Shown here: one piece after another, positions 9,142 through 18,501 of the stretch
Numbering within the stretch: position 1 is the first letter of the stretch
Layout: each line of letters starts with the position of its first letter
Assembly (NCBI GenBank): GCA_015709635.1
Contig: CP054180.1
Location: 1,984,001 to 2,048,000, forward strand
DNA length: 64,000 nucleotides
Direction: 5' to 3'
Source: Gammaproteobacteria bacterium
GTDB taxonomy: Bacteria > Pseudomonadota > Gammaproteobacteria > Burkholderiales > Nitrosomonadaceae
Program-made: the position numbers and the translations under genes
Notes under the pieces: model-generated
The model's input: only the letters and a program-made list of their open reading frames with translations
Told to the model about the DNA's origin: nothing
Databases searched by the model: none

Positions 9142-11247
9142 ATGCCAGAAACAGAACTTCTATTCTCCGAAACATCGCAATACCTTAAGCCGGAAGACCT
9201 CGCGCAACTGAGAATTGCTTATTCTTTCGGCCAGGGCGCGCATTCCGGCCAGTTCCGCAAATCCGGCGAACCCTATATTTCGCATCCGGTCGCGGTAGCC
9301 AGAATTCTCAGTAAGCTCCATCTCGATGCTCCCACGTTGATGGCCGCCTTATTGCATGATGTCGTCGAAGACACGGATATCTCCAAAGCGGAAATCAGCG
9401 AGCGATTCGGTGAGCCTGTGGCGGAATTGGTCGACGGTGTTTCCAAGCTGACCAAAATCGAATTCCAGACGCAAGAAGAAGCGCAGGCTGAGAATTTTCG
9501 CAAGATGCTATTGGCCATGGCGCGCGATGTGCGCGTTATCCTCATCAAGCTGGCGGATCGATTGCATAATATGCAAACACTCGAAGCTATGCTGCCGGAA
9601 AAACAGCGCCGCATTGCCCGGGAGACCCTGGAAATTTATGCGCCGATCGCCCATCGGCTGGGCCTCAACAATATTTATCAGGAACTGCAAGAACTGGGTT
9701 TCCGGTATTCTTATCCCTTGCGCTACCGGGTTCTACAAAAAGCCACAAAAGCGGCGCGTGGCAACCGGCGCGAAGTGGTGGGAAAGATTCTTGAAGCCAT
9801 CAACCTGAAATTAAAGGAAGCGGGACTGGAAGCTGATGTCACCGGACGGGAAAAGCATTTATACAGCATTTATACGAAAATGGTGGAAAAGCATCTGTCA
9901 TTTTCCGAGGTTCTTGATATTTACGGTTTTCGCGTGATTGTCAAGGATATCCCTTCCTGTTATATCGCATTGGGCATGCTACATAGCCTGTACAAACCCA
10001 TTCCCGGCAAATTCAAGGACTACATAGCAATCCCGAAAACCAACGGTTATCAATCGCTGCACAGCACTTTGCTGGGTCCTTTCGGCATACCGATCGAAAT
10101 ACAAATCCGCACCGCCAGCATGCACCGGATCGCCGAGAACGGCGTCGCGTCGCATTGGCTTTATAAAAGCTCAGATGGCGACTTTAATGATTTACGCTTG
10201 AAAACCAGCCAATGGCTGCAGAGCTTACTGGAAACCCTGAGCGACTCGACCGACTCCCTGGAATTTCTGGAGCATCTTAAAATTGATTTGTTTCCAGGCG
10301 ATGTTTTCGTTTTCACGCCGCAAGGAAAAATTCTCACATTGCCAAGAGGTTCAACCGCGGTCGATTTTGCTTATGCCGTGCATTCCGATGTCGGCAATTG
10401 CTGTGTCGCCGCAAAAATTAACAGTGAAAATGCGCCGTTGCGTACCAAATTGAAAAGCGGCGACCGGGTTGAGATCGTCACTGCACCGTACGCCAAGCCC
10501 AATCCGGCTTGGCTCAGTTATGTTGCAACCGGAAGAGCGCGCTCGCATATCCGTCACTTCCTCAAAACCATTCAATACGACGAATCGGTTAAATTGGGCG
10601 AACGCATGTTGAATCAGTCGCTGCTGTCTTTTAACATGAATCCGGACGCGATCACCGAAGCGCAGTGGGAAAAATTAGTGCGTGACAGCGGCGTCAAATC
10701 CAAAGAAGAATTGCTTGCCGAAATGGCACTCGGTAAACAGCTGCCGGCGGTCGTGGCCAAACGCCTAGCTTCGCCTTCCGAATCTGTCACTCAGGAACAA
10801 AAAGCGGGGCCGATTACCATATTGGGTACTGAAGGAATTACCGTGCAGTTTGCCAAATGCTGCCGCCCTATTCCCGGCGATGCCATTATTGGCGTGATCA
10901 AGAAAGATTCCGGATTGATCATTCATACGCACGATTGTGCCAACGTCACCGGCAACCAGAAAAATCCGGAAAATTACCTGGATGTCACCTGGGGTAAAGA
11001 CATTACGCGCACATTCGAAGCCGGTATCAAGGTAACGACAGCGAACAAACAAGGCGTACTGGCACGCGTTGCCGCTGAAATAGCCAAAGCCGAATCCAAT
11101 ATTGACGATATCGCGATGCAAAGCGAAGATGACTTCATGCACATGCGCTTCATTCTGCAAGTCAACAACCGGCATCATCTGGCACACGTCATGCGCAGCC
11201 TGAGACACCTTCGGGAAGTCGCAAAAATCAGCCGGACAAAAGGTTGA
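9142..11247 (+). CDS. spoT: Bifunctional (p)ppGpp synthetase/hydrolase
   Basis: RelA/SpoT homologue of 701 residues controlling the stringent response. An intact N-terminal HD hydrolase (HPVAVARIL and HDVVEDTD, about residues 48-75), a synthetase domain (YGFRVIVKD ... DYIAIPKTNGYQSLHS, about 260-310), TGS (VFVFTPQGKILTLPRGSTA, about 390), a zinc-finger-like CCRPIPGD segment (about 573) and a C-terminal ACT domain are all present. Both catalytic sites look complete, so a bifunctional enzyme is likely. The start ATG at 9142 lies 169 bases after rpoZ. Confidence 0.95.
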   Translation: MPETELLFSETSQYLKPEDLAQLRIAYSFGQGAHSGQFRKSGEPYISHPVAVARILSKLHLDAPTLMAALLHDVVEDTDISKAEISERFGEPVAELVDGVSKLTKIEFQTQEEAQAENFRKMLLAMARDVRVILIKLADRLHNMQTLEAMLPEKQRRIARETLEIYAPIAHRLGLNNIYQELQELGFRYSYPLRYRVLQKATKAARGNRREVVGKILEAINLKLKEAGLEADVTGREKHLYSIYTKMVEKHLSFSEVLDIYGFRVIVKDIPSCYIALGMLHSLYKPIPGKFKDYIAIPKTNGYQSLHSTLLGPFGIPIEIQIRTASMHRIAENGVASHWLYKSSDGDFNDLRLKTSQWLQSLLETLSDSTDSLEFLEHLKIDLFPGDVFVFTPQGKILTLPRGSTAVDFAYAVHSDVGNCCVAAKINSENAPLRTKLKSGDRVEIVTAPYAKPNPAWLSYVATGRARSHIRHFLKTIQYDESVKLGERMLNQSLLSFNMNPDAITEAQWEKLVRDSGVKSKEELLAEMALGKQLPAVVAKRLASPSESVTQEQKAGPITILGTEGITVQFAKCCRPIPGDAIIGVIKKDSGLIIHTHDCANVTGNQKNPENYLDVTWGKDITRTFEAGIKVTTANKQGVLARVAAEIAKAESNIDDIAMQSEDDFMHMRFILQVNNRHHLAHVMRSLRHLREVAKISRTKG

Positions 11248-11310
11248 TACTATTTTCGGTGTTCACCTACTAAGTAGACGAGCTCCAACCCTTCTCGCAC
11301 AATAGCTTCG

Positions 11311-12153
11311 TTAATAACGATTCAATACAATCTCCAGCACAAACTTGCTGCCGATATAGGCCAGCAACAAAGCAACAAATCCCGCCAGCGTCCAGCGGAT
11401 TGCAATCCGCCCGCGCCAGCCATAAAACTGCCTTCCGGCAAGCAGTGCCGCGAATACACCCCAGGAGATAAAACCAAACAACGTTTTGTGAGAAAAAGTC
11501 ACAGGCTGACCGAAAACCTCTTTTGAAAACACCACACCGCTTAAGAGCGTCAGCGTCAGTAAAATAAATCCCACCCAGATGATATGAAACAGCAGTTTCT
11601 CCATCGCCAGCAACGGCGGCAAGTTCGTCAACACCGAACGTGTCGCCGGATGATGCAATTGGCGTTCCACTACGGTCATCAGCAAGGCGTGTAACGCCGC
11701 GATTGTCAGTAAACTGTAGGCCATCATGGCAACCAGCAAATGCGCTTTAAATGCAGGCAGTTCGGTATTTTCCAGCACGCGCAGCGAGGGAAAAAATAGC
11801 GGCAATAATACTGCAATCGCGGACGCGGCGGCCACCGGCGCAACCAGCGTTTGCAGTCCTTGCAAGCGTTTGAAGAAACCGGAAAACCAGTAAATAAAAG
11901 CGGTCAGCCAAACAATAACCGAGATTGCATTGCTCAACCCGAAACTCAATCCAGCGCCGGCAAACATCGATTGATACAGTGTCATGGCATGTAATGACAA
12001 AGGGATGAGCATCGCATAATGCATCCAAATCATCATGACCTGGCTGCGCTGGCTCTCCTGCAATGCCGATTGATTCCAGGTATTGCGCCAGAAATACCAA
12101 CCAATCAGTATATAAAGCAAAAAAGCCGCTGAATAAGTTAAAATGCTGATCAT
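11311..12153 (-). CDS. CcsA/YpjD-type membrane protein (cytochrome c assembly family)
   Basis: A 280-residue polytopic inner-membrane protein with about eight predicted membrane helices and the CcmC/CcsA-family core (MVAMMAYSLLTIAALHALL, then WVGFILLTLTLLSG and FSHKTLFGFISWGVFA). Conserved His residues (AALHA, SHKT) fit haem-handling members, but the short YpjD/CorE branch next to ffh is of unknown function. It is transcribed divergently from ffh, whose start lies 141 bases away; that pairing is widespread in beta- and gammaproteobacteria. Confidence 0.85.
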   Translation of the reverse strand: MISILTYSAAFLLYILIGWYFWRNTWNQSALQESQRSQVMMIWMHYAMLIPLSLHAMTLYQSMFAGAGLSFGLSNAISVIVWLTAFIYWFSGFFKRLQGLQTLVAPVAAASAIAVLLPLFFPSLRVLENTELPAFKAHLLVAMMAYSLLTIAALHALLMTVVERQLHHPATRSVLTNLPPLLAMEKLLFHIIWVGFILLTLTLLSGVVFSKEVFGQPVTFSHKTLFGFISWGVFAALLAGRQFYGWRGRIAIRWTLAGFVALLLAYIGSKFVLEIVLNRY

Positions 12154-12294
12154 TGACAGTGCAAATTTTTAGAAGACTGAAATAACTGTTAAGTCTACAT
12201 GGCACGTTAATAAATTCAAAGCATTCTCCCGGAATTTGTTAAACATGAATACTCGCACTGTTCGCGATCCATTTATTTCTATGAGGTTTTAAGT

Positions 12295-13644
12295 ATGTTC
12301 GATAATCTGACCAGCCGGCTGAGCGGTGTCATTAAAACATTGCGCGGCGAAGCCAGGCTTACCGAAAGCAACATTCAGGATGCTTTGCGTGAAATTCGCC
12401 TGGCGCTGCTGGAGGCTGATGTCGCCTTACCGGTCGTCAAGGATTTCATTGCCCGCATCAAAGAAAAAGCCATAGGCCACGAAGTATTGGGCAGCCTTAC
12501 CCCGGGACAAGCCTTGGTTGGCGTAGTTTACCAGGAATTGATCGCCATTATGGGCGGCGATAAAGCTGAGATCAATCTCGCAACCGTGCCGCCTGCCGTC
12601 ATTCTCATGGCGGGATTGCAGGGTGCCGGTAAAACCACGAGCAGCGGTAAGCTGGCCAAGTGGCTTATGGAGAACAAGAAAAAGAAAGTGCTGTTGGTAT
12701 CTTGCGATATCTACCGCCCGGCCGCGATTCACCAGCTGGAACTGCTGGCCCAGCAAACCGGTGCTGATTTCTTCCCCGTCCAGGATGGTCAGAAACCCGG
12801 TGAAATCGGCGCAGCCGCATTGGACTTTGCGCGCAGGCATCATCACGAAGTCATGATCGTCGACACCGCCGGACGATTGGGTATCGACGAAGCCATGATG
12901 CAGGAAATCAGCGAGCTCGAAGCGCTGTTGAAACCGATCGAAACCCTGTTTGTCGTGGATGCGATGCAAGGGCAGGATGCCGTCAATACCGCCAAGGCGT
13001 TTTCCGATGCATTGCCGCTGACAGGCGTCATCCTTACCAAGCTCGACGGCGATGCACGCGGCGGTGCTGCGTTATCGGTCAAGCATATCACCGGCAAACC
13101 GATCAAATTCGCCGGTGTGGCGGAAAAATTAACCGGACTCGAGATCTTCCATCCGGACCGGATGGCGTCGCGTATTCTCGGTATGGGTGACGTGCTGGGG
13201 TTGATTGAAGAAGCGCAACGCAATGCCGATCAGGAAGAAGCTGAAAAACTGATGAAGAAAATGAAGTCAGGCAAGTCATTTGACTTGAATGATTTCAAAG
13301 CGCAATTTCAGCAAATGCACAAGATGGGTGGCATGAGCGCATTGATGGATAAACTGCCGGCGCAATTCAGCCAGGCAGCGCAAAATGTTAAAGTGGATGA
13401 CAAAATAATTCACCGCACTGTCGGCATTATCAATTCCATGACTCAACAGGAACGCGCCAAACCGGAAATTCTCAAGGCTTCGCGCAAGCGCCGTATCGCG
13501 GCGGGTGCAGGTGTTACCGTGCAAGAGGTCAATCGCCTGCTGTCACAATTTGAGCAAGCCCAAAAAATGATGAAGATGATGAATAAGGGTGGGATGGCCA
13601 AAATGATGCGCGGACTCAAAGGTATGATGCCGCGCATGCATTAG
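12295..13644 (+). CDS. ffh: Signal recognition particle protein Ffh (SRP54)
   Basis: GTPase that with 4.5S RNA recognises signal sequences and delivers ribosomes to FtsY. 449 residues: N domain, G domain with P-loop GLQGAGKTT (about residues 104-112), DTAGR (about 190) and TKLDGD (about 246), then the Met-rich M domain ending in runs such as MMKMMNKGGMAKMM. The TAG stop is itself part of the 4-bp duplication (TTAG) flanking the small mobile element that follows, so the element inserted exactly at the end of the gene without altering the protein. Confidence 0.96.
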   Translation: MFDNLTSRLSGVIKTLRGEARLTESNIQDALREIRLALLEADVALPVVKDFIARIKEKAIGHEVLGSLTPGQALVGVVYQELIAIMGGDKAEINLATVPPAVILMAGLQGAGKTTSSGKLAKWLMENKKKKVLLVSCDIYRPAAIHQLELLAQQTGADFFPVQDGQKPGEIGAAALDFARRHHHEVMIVDTAGRLGIDEAMMQEISELEALLKPIETLFVVDAMQGQDAVNTAKAFSDALPLTGVILTKLDGDARGGAALSVKHITGKPIKFAGVAEKLTGLEIFHPDRMASRILGMGDVLGLIEEAQRNADQEEAEKLMKKMKSGKSFDLNDFKAQFQQMHKMGGMSALMDKLPAQFSQAAQNVKVDDKIIHRTVGIINSMTQQERAKPEILKASRKRRIAAGAGVTVQEVNRLLSQFEQAQKMMKMMNKGGMAKMMRGLKGMMPRMH

Positions 13645-13787
13645 GGAAACGCTGATTAATTCGGCGGACGAGATGAAGCACGAGGCGCACGGAACACAGC
13701 AACCTAGACATATCAATAAGATAGGCGAGGAAGCGAGTACCGCGCAACGAAGTGATTCGCTCGTATAGTCAATTAATCAGCATTTCC
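13645..13787. mobile_element. MITE-like element, 143 bp, flanked by TTAG duplication
   Basis: Terminal inverted repeats of 17 bases match at 16 positions (13645-13661, GGAAACGCTGATTAATT; 13771-13787, complementary with one mismatch). Both ends are flanked by the same four bases TTAG (13641-13644 and 13788-13791), as expected of a target duplication of the YTAR type made by IS5-group transposases. No open frame lies inside, so it is a non-autonomous element; the mobilising transposase is not identified here. It sits between the ffh stop codon and the end of the convergent DUF192 gene. Confidence 0.75.
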
Positions 13788-13795
13788 TTAGCTTA

Positions 13796-14239
13796 TCAAT
13801 CAGCAGCGGGTGCTCGTTCCAATCCGGTAACTTGGGCGCCTGCCGTTATCTTTCTTGCCGCAAACCACCCCTTGTTCATTTCCAGCGCATATTTCGCCAC
13901 TCCCGCAGCATCGTGCGACGTCAGGGTCTCTGGTTGCATGTCGGCAATATTCAGAATGACACCACGCACATCGATAAAAGCCACACTGAGCGGAATATAG
14001 GTATTTTTCATCCACATACTGTAGTAGCCACTGCTGGGAAAAACGAACAGCATGCCACTATTTTCTTCCAGTGACTCCCGATACATCAGCCCTTGCGAGC
14101 GGGATAATTGCGTGTGCGCAACTTCAACGCTCATCGTATGACCGGATATTTCCAACGGAATCATAGGGATTTCCGTTGCATGTGCATCGGCATGCGCCGC
14201 TAGCAATACCGCTACTATGAGCGCAAACCTGTGCATCAA
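13796..14239 (-). CDS. DUF192 family secreted protein
   Basis: 147 residues with a signal peptide (MMHRFALIVAVLLAAHADAHA) and a DUF192 domain: VEVAHTQLSRSQGLMYRESL, LFVFPSSGYYSMWMKNTYIPLSVAFID and a C-terminal YALEMNKGWFAARKITAGAQV. DUF192 proteins are small beta-barrel-like exported proteins of unknown function. The start overlaps the end of dut by 4 bases, so it is the last gene of the coaBC-dut-DUF192 operon. Confidence 0.88.
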   Translation of the reverse strand: MMHRFALIVAVLLAAHADAHATEIPMIPLEISGHTMSVEVAHTQLSRSQGLMYRESLEENSGMLFVFPSSGYYSMWMKNTYIPLSVAFIDVRGVILNIADMQPETLTSHDAAGVAKYALEMNKGWFAARKITAGAQVTGLERAPAAD

Positions 14240-14685
14240 TGCTTGCCGGTGCTGCCAAAGCCATCCTCGCCGCGGTGACTCTGGTCAAAATTATCCACCG
14301 GATTGAACTCAACCTGAATCACGGGAACAATGACCAACTGCGCAATGCGCTCCAGCGGGTTCAAATGAAACACTGTCTGCCCCCGGTTCCAGCAGGAAAC
14401 GAGAATCTGGCCTTGATAATCCGAATCGATCAATCCGACCAGATTGCCCAATACAATCCCATGCTTATGGCCAAGCCCCGAACGCGGCAACACCAATGCG
14501 GCCAATCCGGTATCGGCAAGATGCACCGCAATACCGGAAGGAATAAGATGAGTTTCCCCCGGATTGATCGTCAGCGGCTGTTCGATACAAGCGCGTAAAT
14601 CCAAACCGGCCGATCCCGGCGTGGCATAAGCAGGAAGCTGCTCGCGCAAGCGCTCATCAAGAATTTTAATATCAATTTTTTTCAT
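14236..14685 (-). CDS. dut: dUTP diphosphatase
   Basis: Trimeric dUTPase that hydrolyses dUTP to dUMP and keeps uracil out of DNA. The 149-residue protein shows all five motifs: GSAGLDLRA, PRSGLG, GNLVGLIDSDYQG, ERIAQLVI and the C-terminal RGEDGFGSTGKH. It overlaps coaBC upstream (14 bases) and the DUF192 gene downstream (4 bases); coaBC-dut is a classic proteobacterial pair. Confidence 0.96.
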   Translation of the reverse strand: MKKIDIKILDERLREQLPAYATPGSAGLDLRACIEQPLTINPGETHLIPSGIAVHLADTGLAALVLPRSGLGHKHGIVLGNLVGLIDSDYQGQILVSCWNRGQTVFHLNPLERIAQLVIVPVIQVEFNPVDNFDQSHRGEDGFGSTGKH

Positions 14686-15901
14686 TCTTTTTGCTTTGTT
14701 TTCGGTAGAGTAAATCGATGTGTTTTATCAAGTGCCGCGCTTGCTCCATTTTAGAAGCTTTAGGAAGAATATGCTGGCCGGTATCATCGAACAATATCAA
14801 CTCGCTTTTATCAAAACCGATTGTATCCTGCGCTAAATTGGCAACCAGCAGCGGGATGTTCTTTTTGCGCCGTTTCATGGCTGCATTCTTTTCGAGATTC
14901 TCCGTTTCCGCCGCGAAACCGACACAGAAAGGCGGCTTGGACAGGTTTGATACTGTCTTTAAAATATCTGGATTAGGAACTAATTCGAGTACTAGGTTGC
15001 TGGCAGATTTCTTGATCTTTTGCTGACTGGCATTTTCCACACGATAATCCGCAACGGCAGCGACACTGATAAAAATATCGGTTTGCGCTATCTCAGCCTG
15101 CACGGCACGCAACATATCTTCTGCACTTACCACCGGGATAAATTTATCAACGGCAGGCGGTGCCAAACAAACCGGGCCGGAAATGAGCGTTACCACCGCT
15201 CCCGCTTCTGCCGCCGCCCGGGCAACGGCATAGCCCATTTTCCCGGAACTGCGGTTGGTGATGCCACGCACCGCATCAATCGCCTCGAACGTGGGTCCCG
15301 CGGTTATTAACACATTTTTATCCTGTAGTAGCGCAGTGGCATGGACAGCAGCTTGTACCGCTTGCGCCAATTCGGCAGCTTCCAGCATGCGCCCCATCCC
15401 GACTTCACCGCACGCTTGTTCACCACTATCCGGGCCGATTATTTTTATGCCGTCTTGCCGCAACAAGGATATATTGCGCTGCGTCGCCGGATTCTCCCAC
15501 ATTTGCCGGTTCATCGCGGGCGCTATCATCAGCGGGCAATCGCGCGCCAAGCACACCGTCGTCAGCAAATCATCCGCGCTACCATGCGCCAGCTTAGCGA
15601 TAAAATCGGCACTGGCTGGCGCTACCAGAATCATGTCGGCGCTGCGGGACAGATTGATATGCGCCATGTTTTGAATGGCGTTGGCACCCCACAAATCGGT
15701 ATAAACAGCATGACCGGTCAACGATTGAAAAGTCACCGGTCCCACAAAGCGACAGGCGGCTTGCGTCATCACCGTATGCACATCCATGCCATCCTGCACT
15801 AATAGACGCGCCAATTCCGCAGCTTTATAAGCAGCCACACCGCCGGTTACACCCAGCAGCAAGCGCTTTTTAGATTCAGCCGATACCCGAGAAATCATCA
15901 T
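14672..15901 (-). CDS. coaBC: Bifunctional phosphopantothenoylcysteine decarboxylase/phosphopantothenate-cysteine ligase
   Basis: Two consecutive steps of coenzyme A synthesis. N-terminal CoaC flavoprotein domain (LLGVTGGVAAYKAAELARLL at about residues 15-34; the PAMN loop APAMNRQMW near 127) and C-terminal CoaB ligase domain (ITAGPTFEAIDAVRGITNRSSGKMG at about 195-220; PNPDIL near 308). 409 residues is the standard fused length. Two adjacent ATGs (15901, 15898) are possible starts. radC is divergent upstream. Confidence 0.95.
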   Translation of the reverse strand: MMISRVSAESKKRLLLGVTGGVAAYKAAELARLLVQDGMDVHTVMTQAACRFVGPVTFQSLTGHAVYTDLWGANAIQNMAHINLSRSADMILVAPASADFIAKLAHGSADDLLTTVCLARDCPLMIAPAMNRQMWENPATQRNISLLRQDGIKIIGPDSGEQACGEVGMGRMLEAAELAQAVQAAVHATALLQDKNVLITAGPTFEAIDAVRGITNRSSGKMGYAVARAAAEAGAVVTLISGPVCLAPPAVDKFIPVVSAEDMLRAVQAEIAQTDIFISVAAVADYRVENASQQKIKKSASNLVLELVPNPDILKTVSNLSKPPFCVGFAAETENLEKNAAMKRRKKNIPLLVANLAQDTIGFDKSELILFDDTGQHILPKASKMEQARHLIKHIDLLYRKQSKKNEKN

Positions 15902-16083
15902 AAGATAAGAAGAATTCCAAATAAACCCAATCCAATCGACGTACTGTACCTAAGATTCAATAATGCACGTGTGTAACTTACTTACCGATTCTACTTAACA
16001 CAATCACACGACGTGCCGCTATCAGTCGTTAGCATAGCGACAATGCATTTCATTTTACATCACCCAGCATTCTTCTAGCGTTT

Positions 16084-16758
16084 ATGGCAATTACAAATTG
16101 GCCGGTATCCGAACGGCCGCGTGAAAAATTATTACAAAAAGGCGTGAATGCTCTTTCAGACACCGAGCTTCTGGCTATTTTTCTGCGTACCGGAATTACA
16201 GGAAAAAGTGCTGTCGATTTAGCGCGGGAGCTACTTTCACATTTTGGCAGCTTGGCCAATATATTTGCAGCCAGTCAAACCAGTTTCTGCCAAATACCGG
16301 GAATGGGCAGTGCAAAATATGCGCAACTGCAAGCCGTTCTGGAAATGGCACGCCGCACACTGAGCGAAGAACTGAAAAGCGGTAACGCAATGAATTCTCC
16401 CGATCTGGTCCGGGATTTTCTGCGTTTAACTCTGACAAACAAGCAGCATGAAGTATTTATCGGTATTTTTCTAGACACCAAGAATCACACCATCGCTACT
16501 GAAGAATTATTCAGCGGCACGCTGACACAAACCAGTGTTTACCCTCGTGAAGTTGTTAAACGTGCGTTATATCATAATGCCGCTGCAATTATCTTCGCGC
16601 ATAATCATCCCTCCGGTGTCGCAGAACCCAGTCATGCCGACAAAGTATTGACGCAATCCTTAAAACAGGCATTGACTATAATCGATGTCAAAGTGCTGGA
16701 TCACTTTATTGTGGGTAATGGTACTGCTTTCTCATTTGCTGAGAATGATTTAATTTGA
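16084..16758 (+). CDS. radC: RadC family JAMM/MPN-domain protein
   Basis: 224 residues: N-terminal HhH-like helical region (PREKLLQKGVNALSDTELLAIFLRTG) and the JAMM metal-binding motif HNHPSGVAEPSHAD (about residues 177-190). Despite the name, a DNA repair role is not established for the family. It is divergent from coaBC and lies directly upstream of the rpmBG promoter. Length and motifs are complete. Confidence 0.92.
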   Translation: MAITNWPVSERPREKLLQKGVNALSDTELLAIFLRTGITGKSAVDLARELLSHFGSLANIFAASQTSFCQIPGMGSAKYAQLQAVLEMARRTLSEELKSGNAMNSPDLVRDFLRLTLTNKQHEVFIGIFLDTKNHTIATEELFSGTLTQTSVYPREVVKRALYHNAAAIIFAHNHPSGVAEPSHADKVLTQSLKQALTIIDVKVLDHFIVGNGTAFSFAENDLI

Positions 16759-16784
16759 GTAAACAGCCCAAATCAGGATATAAT
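16755..16784 (+). promoter_or_regulatory. Putative sigma-70 promoter of rpmB-rpmG
   Basis: A perfect -10 hexamer TATAAT (16779-16784) is preceded by TTGAGT (16755-16760) with an 18-base spacer. It overlaps the end of radC and lies 33 bases upstream of the rpmB start codon, fitting a strong ribosomal protein promoter. The -35 matches the consensus in four of six positions. Prediction only. Confidence 0.5.
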
Positions 16785-16816
16785 CGCCGCTTTTAAGAAT
16801 TTTGGAGTGCGCTAAC

Positions 16817-17053
16817 ATGGCACGAGTATGTGAAGTAACTGGCAAAAAACCAATGTCAGGTCATAATGTTTCTCACGCAAACAACAAAACCAAAAGACGT
16901 TTCCTACCAAATCTGCAACGCCGCCGGTTTTGGGTTGAGAGCGAGAATCGCTGGATTAGCTTACGATTAACGAATGCCGCATTGCGCACTATTGATAAAA
17001 ATGGTATCGATGCGGTATTGGCAAAATTGCGTGCTGAAGGTAAAGATATCTAA
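16817..17053 (+). CDS. rpmB: 50S ribosomal protein L28
   Basis: Structural protein of the large ribosomal subunit, 78 residues. The hallmark start MARVCEVTGKKPMSGHNVSHA fixes the initiation codon at 16817, preceded by GGAG at a proper distance; an upstream in-frame ATG at 16802 is rejected. rpmG follows 35 bases downstream, the conserved L28-L33 pair. Confidence 0.97.
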   Translation: MARVCEVTGKKPMSGHNVSHANNKTKRRFLPNLQRRRFWVESENRWISLRLTNAALRTIDKNGIDAVLAKLRAEGKDI

Positions 17054-17088
17054 GAAACTCACCAAAGGTTAGTTAAGGAGTTAGCATT

Positions 17089-17244
17089 ATGCGTGAAAAA
17101 ATAAAACTTGAATCCTCAGCAGGTACAGGGCATTTTTATACAACCACTAAAAATAAACGTGCAAAGCCTGAGAAACTAGAAATAATGAAATTTGATCCTG
17201 TTGCAAGAAAGCACGTTAAGTACAAAGAAACAAAGCTTAAATAA
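17089..17244 (+). CDS. rpmG: 50S ribosomal protein L33
   Basis: 51-codon ribosomal protein gene. It starts MREKIKLESSAGTGHFYTTT and ends HVKYKETKLK, matching the L33 family over its full length. AAGGAG stands 9 bases before the ATG. No CxxC zinc motif is present, so it is the zinc-free (C-minus) form. It is followed by a perfect palindromic terminator. Confidence 0.96.
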   Translation: MREKIKLESSAGTGHFYTTTKNKRAKPEKLEIMKFDPVARKHVKYKETKLK

Positions 17245-17265
17245 ATTACCTACTATTTATAACGT

Positions 17266-17299
17266 CAATAAAAAACCCGCCGCGGCGGGTTTTTTATTG
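17266..17299. terminator. Bidirectional rho-independent terminator
   Basis: A perfect 34-bp palindrome: GC-rich core CCCGCCGCGGCGGG bordered by A-run and T-run on the two sides. It lies between rpmG and the convergent desaturase gene and can terminate transcription from both directions. Confidence 0.9.
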
Positions 17300-17310
17300 A
17301 CACTTTTTGG

Positions 17311-18501
17311 CTACGCATAACAGCGTAATCGCTGTGAAAAAATTCTTAACACTTCGATTCCGCTCTCTTCAGCACGACGGCACCAGTCTTCCAATTGTTT
17401 AACCAATTCTTCCGTTGATGCCGTAGAACGCTGCCAGATTTCGGCCAGCTCTTCGCGCATGGTATAAACCTTGTCCAGCGTTTTGGCATTGCTCAACACG
17501 TGACTGAGCTTTTCACGCTCATGTTCCTGCAGTGTTTTAGAATCCGCTAAAATCCAGCGCTTCAAAGTGGTGTTATCCACGCCGTATTGCGCCGCTACTT
17601 CTTTCAAATGAACCATTTCATTTGCAAAAGTCATCTTCAACGATTTCGTATACTTAGCTAGAACCTCATAGCGATGAGAAATAACAGCTTGCAATGTATC
17701 CGAATCACACTGCGTTTTTGCTTTATTAAGACGCAGCTTCGGCGCAATTTTCTTAACTTTCGCAAGCCCCAGTATTTCCAGGGTACGAATATATAACCAG
17801 CCGATATCGAACTCATACCATTTGTTCGATAATCGTGCGGACGTCGCATAAGCATGATGATTGTTATGCAGCTCCTCACCGCCGATTAAAATACCCCATG
17901 GAACAATATTGGTACTGGCATCTTCTGCACGGAAATTACGATAGCCAAAATAATGACCAACGCCATTGATAACACCTGCTGCAAAAATTGGCGCCCACAT
18001 CATTTGCACCGCCCATATCGTTAATCCAATGGGACCAAACAAAATCACATTAATAATCAACATCAGCGCAACACCTTTGGCACTGTGCTTGGTATAAACA
18101 TTGCGCTCGATCCAATCATCAGGTGTACCGTAACCGTATCTTTTTAAAGTCTCCTGATTCTTCGCTTCCATTCTGTACAGCTCCGAGCCTTCGGTTAAAA
18201 CTTTCTTAATACCATAAATGACCGGGCTATGCGGATCGTCTTTCGTTTCACATTTCGCATGGTGCTTGCGATGAACTGCCGTCCATTGTTTGGTAACCAT
18301 TCCAGTCGTTAACCACAGCCAGAAGCGAAAAAAATGGCTGGGTATCGGATGCAATTCCAACGCTCTGTGCGCTGAATGGCGATGAAGATAAATTGTGATG
18401 GATGCAATGGTGATATGTGTTAAAACCAAGGTGACGACAACGTACCCCCACCATGGCATATCAATCACACCCGATATCAATGTTAAAAAATCAGAAATCA
18501 T
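17311..18501 (-). CDS. Fatty acid desaturase (acyl-CoA delta-9 type)
   Basis: Integral-membrane di-iron desaturase of about 396 residues. The three histidine boxes are present: HRHSAHRA (about residue 41), HRKHHA (about 79) and HNNHHAYATS (about 215), with hydrophobic spans between. The start at 18501 follows AGGA at a good distance; an upstream in-frame ATG at 18567 would add an unlikely leader. The last 130 residues form a charged helical extension (HLKEVAAQYGVDNTTLKRW...) with an HTH-like stretch, not part of the desaturase fold. Expected role: introducing double bonds into membrane acyl chains. Confidence 0.88.
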   Translation of the reverse strand: MISDFLTLISGVIDMPWWGYVVVTLVLTHITIASITIYLHRHSAHRALELHPIPSHFFRFWLWLTTGMVTKQWTAVHRKHHAKCETKDDPHSPVIYGIKKVLTEGSELYRMEAKNQETLKRYGYGTPDDWIERNVYTKHSAKGVALMLIINVILFGPIGLTIWAVQMMWAPIFAAGVINGVGHYFGYRNFRAEDASTNIVPWGILIGGEELHNNHHAYATSARLSNKWYEFDIGWLYIRTLEILGLAKVKKIAPKLRLNKAKTQCDSDTLQAVISHRYEVLAKYTKSLKMTFANEMVHLKEVAAQYGVDNTTLKRWILADSKTLQEHEREKLSHVLSNAKTLDKVYTMREELAEIWQRSTASTEELVKQLEDWCRRAEESGIEVLRIFSQRLRCYA

